Positions 6,713-9,985 of a stretch of DNA of 9,985 nucleotides are shown here, one piece after another. This DNA is from RGIG4608 sp045631445 (GTDB lineage Bacteria > Bacillota > Clostridia > Oscillospirales > CAG-272). The translations under genes were made by a program, and so were the position numbers. How positions within the stretch are numbered: position 1 is the stretch's first letter; the number at the start of each line of letters is the position of its first letter. The stretch is taken from positions 1-9,985 of the forward strand of contig JAZQUS010000113.1 in NCBI GenBank assembly GCA_045631445.1. The letters are read 5' to 3'. A model generated the notes under the pieces. The model had not been told where the DNA came from and ran no database searches. It saw nothing but the letters and a program-made list of their open reading frames with translations.

Positions 6713-7609
6713 ATGAAAATTTTGTGTAATTCTCAAGGAACGCAGAGTCGCGATCCTGCGCTTAAAAAGTATAATGGCAAATATTATTGGCTTTATGCCG
6801 CAGATAGCCGACTTTACATGGTTGAGTCGGAGAGCATTGAGGGCTTTGAAAATGCAGAGTCCCATCTTGTTTGGACTCCTGAAAGTGAAGAATGGGGACA
6901 CGAGGTGTGGGCTCCCGAGCTTCATATTCTTGATGGGGTTTGCTATATCTACGTTGCGTGTGATGATGGCAACAACCACAATCACCGTATGTACGTGCTT
7001 TCAAACGGTTGTGACAATCCTTTAGCAACCTATAAAAATCTTGGTAAAATTACCGATCCGACTGACAAATGGGCTATTGACGGAAATATTCTTGATCACA
7101 AGAGTGGAAGATACATAGTTTGGTCAGGTTGGGAGGGCGATGAAAATATCGAACAAAATATTTACATTGCCAAATTGAAATCTCCTACCGAAATTGAAGG
7201 CGAAAGAGTTATGATTTCGCGTCCTGAATACGATTGGGAAAAGCTTGGCGGTACGGGAACGGTTGACGGTTCACCGTTTATTAACGAGGGTCCGTTTGCA
7301 TTTTCTGAGCAGGGTAGAACATTTGTGGCGTATTCGGGTTCGGGATCGTGGACGGAGCATTATTGTATTGCACTTCTTGAGCTTGTTGGAGATGACCCGA
7401 TGAATCCTGCGTCATGGAAAAAGCAGGAAAGTCCTGTTCTTTCAAGAAATGAAGATTATATGGGATGCGGTCATTGTTCTATTATTGAGGAGGACAATCT
7501 TATATTCTTCCATGCGTGGCGTACAGATGCGCAGAGAATAGAGTGGAATACCGTTTATCCTATTTGTGCGAAATACCGCCTTGAAGGTGAAAAATTTATT
7601 ATCGAATAA
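6713..7609 (+). CDS. Cytoplasmic GH43 glycosidase, likely alpha-L-arabinofuranosidase type (298 aa)
   Basis: This single-domain GH43 protein has no signal peptide. Catalytic positions are base Asp14 (SRDPAL), pKa-modulating Asp123 (WAIDGNIL), acid Glu192 (INEGPFAF) and His244 (GCGHCS). The text around VWAPELH and YVACDDGNN resembles family members annotated as alpha-N-arabinofuranosidases, so release of arabinose from imported oligosaccharides is the favoured role; beta-xylosidase activity cannot be excluded. ATG 6713 is chosen over an in-frame TTG at 6707 because AAGGAAG (6699-6705) sits 7 nt before it. It starts 2 nt after the ABC ATPase stop codon and is the last gene of the cluster. It is clearly different in sequence from the other cytoplasmic GH43 in the cluster, so it is not a recent duplicate. 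Confidence 0.88.
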   Translation: MKILCNSQGTQSRDPALKKYNGKYYWLYAADSRLYMVESESIEGFENAESHLVWTPESEEWGHEVWAPELHILDGVCYIYVACDDGNNHNHRMYVLSNGCDNPLATYKNLGKITDPTDKWAIDGNILDHKSGRYIVWSGWEGDENIEQNIYIAKLKSPTEIEGERVMISRPEYDWEKLGGTGTVDGSPFINEGPFAFSEQGRTFVAYSGSGSWTEHYCIALLELVGDDPMNPASWKKQESPVLSRNEDYMGCGHCSIIEEDNLIFFHAWRTDAQRIEWNTVYPICAKYRLEGEKFIIE

Positions 7610-7626
7610 AAAATGTTTGGATTTGA

Positions 7627-7655
7627 TTGACTTTTGGCACTTTGAATGTTATGAT
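7627..7655 (+). promoter_or_regulatory. Sigma-A type promoter with extended -10
   Basis: The -35 box TTGACT (7627-7632) and -10 box TATGAT (7650-7655) are separated by exactly 17 bp, with TGT directly before the -10 (TGN extended -10, 7647-7649). Each hexamer matches consensus at five of six positions. The predicted start of transcription is near 7662, about 30 nt before the ATG at 7691. It separates the GH43/ABC cluster from the following four-gene operon. No intrinsic terminator lies between 7609 and this promoter, so read-through from upstream is possible. Confidence 0.85.
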
Positions 7656-7690
7656 ATGTTAAATAAAGCAAAGTGAAAGGAAGAACGTAT

Positions 7691-8263
7691 ATGACAGAGC
7701 TTGAAAAAATTGCTTATGCGAAATCTTTTATAGATAAGTTGGCTAACGGTATAAATCCCATTGACGATACGCCAATTCCCGATGGGGATATTGCGAATAA
7801 CGTACGACTTTCACGTTGCTTTTTCTATGTGTCGGATATTTTGCGTCAGGTTATCGACAATGGTGGAACGGTGACAAATCAAAGCGCAAAAGTTCGTAAG
7901 CAGGAGTTTCGCTTGACGAGTGGTGAGCGCGAAAGGCTTCTTGTTTCCGAAAAGGCGGTAACGGTGACCGAAATTGCCAATTATCTTAACAGTAATATCA
8001 ATCAAGAAACCACTAAAAAAATCACGGGTGCGTCAATTAATGATTGGCTTATGAGCGTGGGGCTTCTTGAGATTGTTAAGCTTCAAAACGGCAAACAGAG
8101 AAAGCAACCTACTATACAGGGAAATGAGATGGGCATTTTTGTTGACGAGCGCAACGGTCAGTTTGGTCAATATTACGTTGTTCTTTTTACTTCGGATGCT
8201 CAACAATTTATTTACGATAATATTGAGGCAATCGTTTTATTTAAGCAGGCGAAAAAGCAATAG
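7691..8263 (+). CDS. Conserved uncharacterised protein with possible winged-helix segment (190 aa)
   Basis: ATG 7691 is preferred over an upstream in-frame GTG (7673) because AAAGGAAG (7676-7683) ends 7 nt before it and the GTG lies within the leader. The opening (ELEKIAYAKSFIDKLANG, then PIPDGDIANNVRLSRCFFYVSDILRQVI) is familiar from hypothetical proteins of Clostridia that have no assigned function. Residues about 90-128 (TVTEIANYL ... ITGASINDWLMSVGLLE) look like a helix-turn-helix/winged-helix arrangement, followed by a KQRKQPTIQGNEMGI segment of the type seen in KilA-C-like or minor-groove-binding modules. DNA binding is therefore possible but unproven. There is no signal peptide or membrane segment. 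It is the first gene after the promoter at 7627 and is 18 nt upstream of an HD hydrolase gene. Confidence 0.85.
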   Translation: MTELEKIAYAKSFIDKLANGINPIDDTPIPDGDIANNVRLSRCFFYVSDILRQVIDNGGTVTNQSAKVRKQEFRLTSGERERLLVSEKAVTVTEIANYLNSNINQETTKKITGASINDWLMSVGLLEIVKLQNGKQRKQPTIQGNEMGIFVDERNGQFGQYYVVLFTSDAQQFIYDNIEAIVLFKQAKKQ

Positions 8264-8281
8264 TAATAACAGGGGTTAAGA

Positions 8282-8923
8282 ATGAAAGAGAACATCATTG
8301 AATTGGCACGAGCTTATGTTAAAAATAAATTTGAAAATGAATACAGTGGTCACGATTATTTTCATACGCTTCGCGTATTCAATATGGCAACCAATATTGC
8401 TAAAAGTGAGGGTGCGGACATTGAAATGGTGCAACTTGCTGCACTATTGCACGATGTGGACGATAGAAAGATATCTCCGCAAACCTACGAAAAACAGACA
8501 AATGCGCGTTCGTTTTTGAAGTTAAACTCTGTTGATGATATAAGGATTGAGTCAATATGCCAAATTATTCGTGAAATTTCATTTGGAGCTAATGACTCTG
8601 CGCCAACTACCTTGGAAAGCAAATGCGTGCAGGATGCTGATCGACTTGATGCAATCGGCGCTATCGGGATAGCTCGCGCTTTTGCTTATGGTGGTAATCA
8701 TAACAGACATATGTATCACCCTGAAATTAAACCGCAGTTGAATATGACCAAAGAAGAATACGTTAAGAGTGAATCTACGACAATCAATCATTTTTATGAA
8801 AAATTGTTTAAGCTCACCGATTTGATGAATACAAAAACAGCCAAAAGCATTGCCATTGAACGCGATAAATATATGAAACAATTTGTTTTGGAATTTATGG
8901 ACGAATGGGAAGGGATTAGGTAG
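8282..8923 (+). CDS. HD-domain phosphohydrolase (YpgQ/YedJ-like, 213 aa)
   Basis: This is a metal-dependent phosphohydrolase of the HD superfamily. Metal ligands are visible in order: His28 in SGHDYFHTLRV, His57-Asp58 in LAALLHDVDD, and Asp120 in VQDADRLDAIGAIGIARAF. The SGHDxxHTLRV and QDADRLDAIGAIGIAR signatures and the length are typical of the YpgQ/YedJ-type group, whose members cleave nucleotides or related phosphate compounds; the true substrate here is unknown. It is cytoplasmic, with no TM segment. AGGGG at 8271-8275 lies 6 nt before the ATG. It is the second gene of the operon, followed 17 nt later by the GNAT gene. A general housekeeping or nucleotide clean-up role is inferred. Confidence 0.9.
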   Translation: MKENIIELARAYVKNKFENEYSGHDYFHTLRVFNMATNIAKSEGADIEMVQLAALLHDVDDRKISPQTYEKQTNARSFLKLNSVDDIRIESICQIIREISFGANDSAPTTLESKCVQDADRLDAIGAIGIARAFAYGGNHNRHMYHPEIKPQLNMTKEEYVKSESTTINHFYEKLFKLTDLMNTKTAKSIAIERDKYMKQFVLEFMDEWEGIR

Positions 8924-8940
8924 CTTTTTAAGGAGAAAAA

Positions 8941-9405
8941 ATGATTAGACGCGCACTGGAAAAGGATGTTCCTAAAATAATTGACTTGTTGATGCAGGTT
9001 TGTTTAGTGCATCACAAGGGCAGGGCGGATATTTTTAAGGTTGGAACTAAATATTCTGAGGAAGAGTTAAAGGCCTTGATTAAAGATGGAAATCGTCCAA
9101 TTCTTGTAAATGTTGACGAAAATGATGAGGTTTTGGGATATTGCTTCTGCATTTATCAGCAGCATATTGATGATTCGATTTTGACTGATATTAAGACACT
9201 TTATATTGATGATTTGTGCGTTGATGAAAATATTCGCGGAAAGCATATTGGAAAAGAGCTTTATGATGCGGCAACAAAGCTTGCGCGCGAAAGCGGTTGC
9301 TATAATTTGACACTCAATGTTTGGAGCTGCAACACATCCGCGCTTCGTTTTTATGAGAAAATGGGGCTTGTGCCACAAAAAACTTATATGGAAATGATAT
9401 TATAA
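8941..9405 (+). CDS. GNAT family N-acetyltransferase (154 aa)
   Basis: This is a single GNAT domain that transfers an acetyl group from acetyl-CoA to an amine on an unknown acceptor. The N-terminal IRRALEKDVPKIIDLLMQV is the usual GNAT beta1-alpha1 opening. Motif A, the acetyl-CoA pyrophosphate-binding loop, is LCVDENIRGKHIGKELYDAA (about residues 92-111, matching R/Q-x-x-G-x-G/A with His-Ile in the middle). Motif B is LNVWSCNTSALRFYEKMGLV (about 124-143). Length is normal for the family. AAGGAG (8930-8935) precedes the ATG by 5 nt. The acceptor cannot be predicted; it could be a small molecule, peptide or protein N terminus. Confidence 0.92.
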   Translation: MIRRALEKDVPKIIDLLMQVCLVHHKGRADIFKVGTKYSEEELKALIKDGNRPILVNVDENDEVLGYCFCIYQQHIDDSILTDIKTLYIDDLCVDENIRGKHIGKELYDAATKLARESGCYNLTLNVWSCNTSALRFYEKMGLVPQKTYMEMIL

Positions 9406-9420
9406 TATGGAGGAACAATT

Positions 9421-9813
9421 GTGAAACGTGTATGTGAATTTTTGGAAAATGCAGGTGTTTATTACCTTGCTACAGTTGAGGGAGACCAACCAAGAGTTCG
9501 TCCCTTTGGTACTGCGCATATTTTTGAGGATAAGCTTTACATACAAACAGGCAAGGCAAAGCCAACATCAAAACAGCTTATTGCCAATCCCAAGGCGGAA
9601 ATTTGTGCATATAAGAATGGGGCTTGGATTCGCATAGAATGTGAGCTTATTGAGGATGACAGGGTAGAAGCAAGAAAATCCATGCTTGATGCATATCCTA
9701 ATCTCCGTTCAATGTATGACGAGAATGACGGAAACACGCAGGTGTTCTATATGCAGAACGTTACTGCGACCTTTTATGCCTTTGGAAAAGAGCCCGAAAT
9801 CGTTACATTTTGA
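9421..9813 (+). CDS. PNPOx-like FMN-binding split-barrel protein (130 aa)
   Basis: This small flavin-binding protein belongs to the pyridoxamine 5'-phosphate oxidase-like (NimA/NimC-type) group. Typical marks are YYLATVEGDQPRVRPFGT (about residues 14-31), LYIQTGKAKPTSKQLIANPKAEICAY (FMN-phosphate and barrel region, about 39-64), and the ending ATFYAFGKEPEIVTF. These proteins are usually homodimeric cytoplasmic oxidoreductases; the reaction is not predictable from sequence, and it is unlikely to be the vitamin B6 enzyme itself. Translation starts at GTG 9421, set by GGAGG (9409-9413) 7 nt upstream; there is no ATG in a suitable place. It lies 15 nt after the GNAT gene and is the last gene of the operon. 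Confidence 0.92.
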   Translation: MKRVCEFLENAGVYYLATVEGDQPRVRPFGTAHIFEDKLYIQTGKAKPTSKQLIANPKAEICAYKNGAWIRIECELIEDDRVEARKSMLDAYPNLRSMYDENDGNTQVFYMQNVTATFYAFGKEPEIVTF

Positions 9814-9854
9814 AAAATAAATATCGACTTGTGGTATAACTACGAATGTTTTTG

Positions 9855-9883
9855 AGATTTTTAAAAAAATATTTTAAAAATCT
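9855..9883. repeat. AT-only-core perfect inverted repeat, 12-bp arms
   Basis: AGATTTTTAAAA (9855-9866) and TTTTAAAAATCT (9872-9883) are perfect reverse complements around a 5-nt centre. With a single G/C base pair per stem it is a poor intrinsic terminator for the preceding operon, although no better one exists there. Its 3' part overlaps the UP-like element in front of the tRNA promoter, so its symmetry may simply reflect A/T-tract composition. Confidence 0.45.
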
Positions 9884-9884
9884 A
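9863..9884 (+). promoter_or_regulatory. UP-like AT-rich element upstream of tRNA promoter
   Basis: The 22 nt directly before the -35 box contain an A-run, ATATTTT and another A-run. Aligned to the E. coli UP-element consensus (nnAAAWWTWTTTTnnnAAAnnn), every defined position matches except one of the last three A positions. The alignment is about 2 nt closer to the -35 than the canonical location. UP elements bind the RNA polymerase alpha C-terminal domains and raise transcription of stable RNA genes, which fits the tRNA gene downstream. Confidence 0.6.
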
Positions 9885-9913
9885 TTGACTTTTATTTGAA
9901 TATGTGGTAATAT
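9885..9913 (+). promoter_or_regulatory. Promoter of the tRNA-Pro gene (or operon)
   Basis: The -35 box is TTGACT (9885-9890) and the -10 box is TAATAT (9908-9913), with a 17-bp spacer and TGG (9905-9907) forming an extended -10. Transcription should start near 9920, about 9 nt before the mature tRNA 5' end at 9929. The -35 and the following TTT are the same as in the promoter at 7627. Confidence 0.78.
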
Positions 9914-9928
9914 ATACAAGTCGAAAAT

Positions 9929-9985
9929 CTAGGTGTAGCTCAGCTGGGAGAGCGCTACCTTGGGGTGGTAGAGGCCGCAGGTTCA
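9929..9985 (+). tRNA. tRNA-Pro (anticodon GGG), 3' end cut by window
   Basis: Nucleotides 1-57 of a cloverleaf are visible: acceptor 5' strand CTAGGTG, T8-A9, D-stem GCTC/GAGC (9938-9941 with 9950-9953), anticodon stem CTACC/GGTAG (9955-9959 with 9967-9971), loop TTGGGGT with anticodon GGG at 9962-9964, variable loop AGGCC, T-stem 5' strand GCAGG and TTCA. GGG reads the proline codons CCC and CCT. C at position 1 and G37 after the anticodon agree with bacterial tRNA-Pro. The G15-C48 pair is intact. The T-arm 3' strand, acceptor 3' strand and possible CCA lie beyond the window, and further tRNA genes may follow. Confidence 0.93.

Noticed and set aside
7673..7690. GTG start at 7673 for the 190-aa conserved protein
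   Set aside because: The AAAGGAAG ribosome binding site (7676-7683) lies downstream of it and is well placed for ATG 7691. The GTG has no Shine-Dalgarno of its own and is close to the predicted transcription start.
7691..9405. Possible defence or toxin-antitoxin module (HTH-like protein, HD hydrolase, GNAT)
   Set aside because: The HD protein matches the general YpgQ/YedJ-type group, the GNAT lacks the DUF1778-type antitoxin partner, and the operon ends in a PNPOx-like protein. An ordinary housekeeping operon is the simpler reading.
9855..9883. Intrinsic terminator for the 7691-9813 operon
   Set aside because: The stem has almost no G/C pairs, so it would be unstable, and the sequence is better explained as the AT-rich block of the tRNA promoter.

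Overview
The window is AT-rich DNA with one continuous plus-strand gene series. Shine-Dalgarno sequences are strong (AAGGAG, GGAGG, AAGGAAG types), genes are tightly packed or overlapping, and there is one GTG start. Two near-consensus housekeeping promoters carry TGN extended -10 elements. Together with a MalK-type ABC ATPase, a probable DUF624/YesL-like membrane protein and three GH43 glycosidases, this points to a low-GC Gram-positive bacterium, most likely a plant-fibre-degrading (gut-type) Clostridia member. Genus cannot be told from the sequence alone.

Region 1 (2-2242) is the 3' portion of a large modular GH43 glycosidase with two C-terminal beta-sandwich modules, probably exported. 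It ends before a perfect 15-bp inverted repeat (2256-2293). Region 2 (2325-7609) is a compact six-gene cluster in the order GH43, small two-TM protein, single-TM protein resembling half of a sugar-binding protein, six-TM DUF624-like protein, ABC ATPase with an extended C terminus, GH43. Start and stop codons overlap or lie 2 nt apart at four of the five junctions, so it is almost certainly one transcript. The two GH43 enzymes here have no signal peptide and should be cytoplasmic. The inferred logic is that a secreted enzyme trims arabinose- or xylose-containing polysaccharide outside, a membrane/ABC module works at the membrane, and cytoplasmic GH43 enzymes finish the oligosaccharides. No canonical sugar permease pair or full-length binding protein is present in the window.

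Region 3 (7627-9813) starts with a clear promoter (TTGACT, 17 bp, TATGAT with TGN) and holds four genes spaced 15-18 nt apart: a conserved uncharacterised protein with a possible winged-helix segment, an HD-domain phosphohydrolase, a GNAT acetyltransferase and a small FMN split-barrel (PNPOx-like) protein. Region 4 (9814-9985) holds an AT-rich promoter with an upstream element resembling the UP consensus, then the first 57 nt of a tRNA-Pro(GGG) gene cut by the window end.

The most interesting part is region 2: an ABC ATPase operon whose three membrane partners do not look like a normal sugar importer, bracketed by two cytoplasmic GH43 glycosidases. No CRISPR array, insertion sequence, phage gene or minus-strand gene was found. 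No gene-free stretch exceeds 300 bases.
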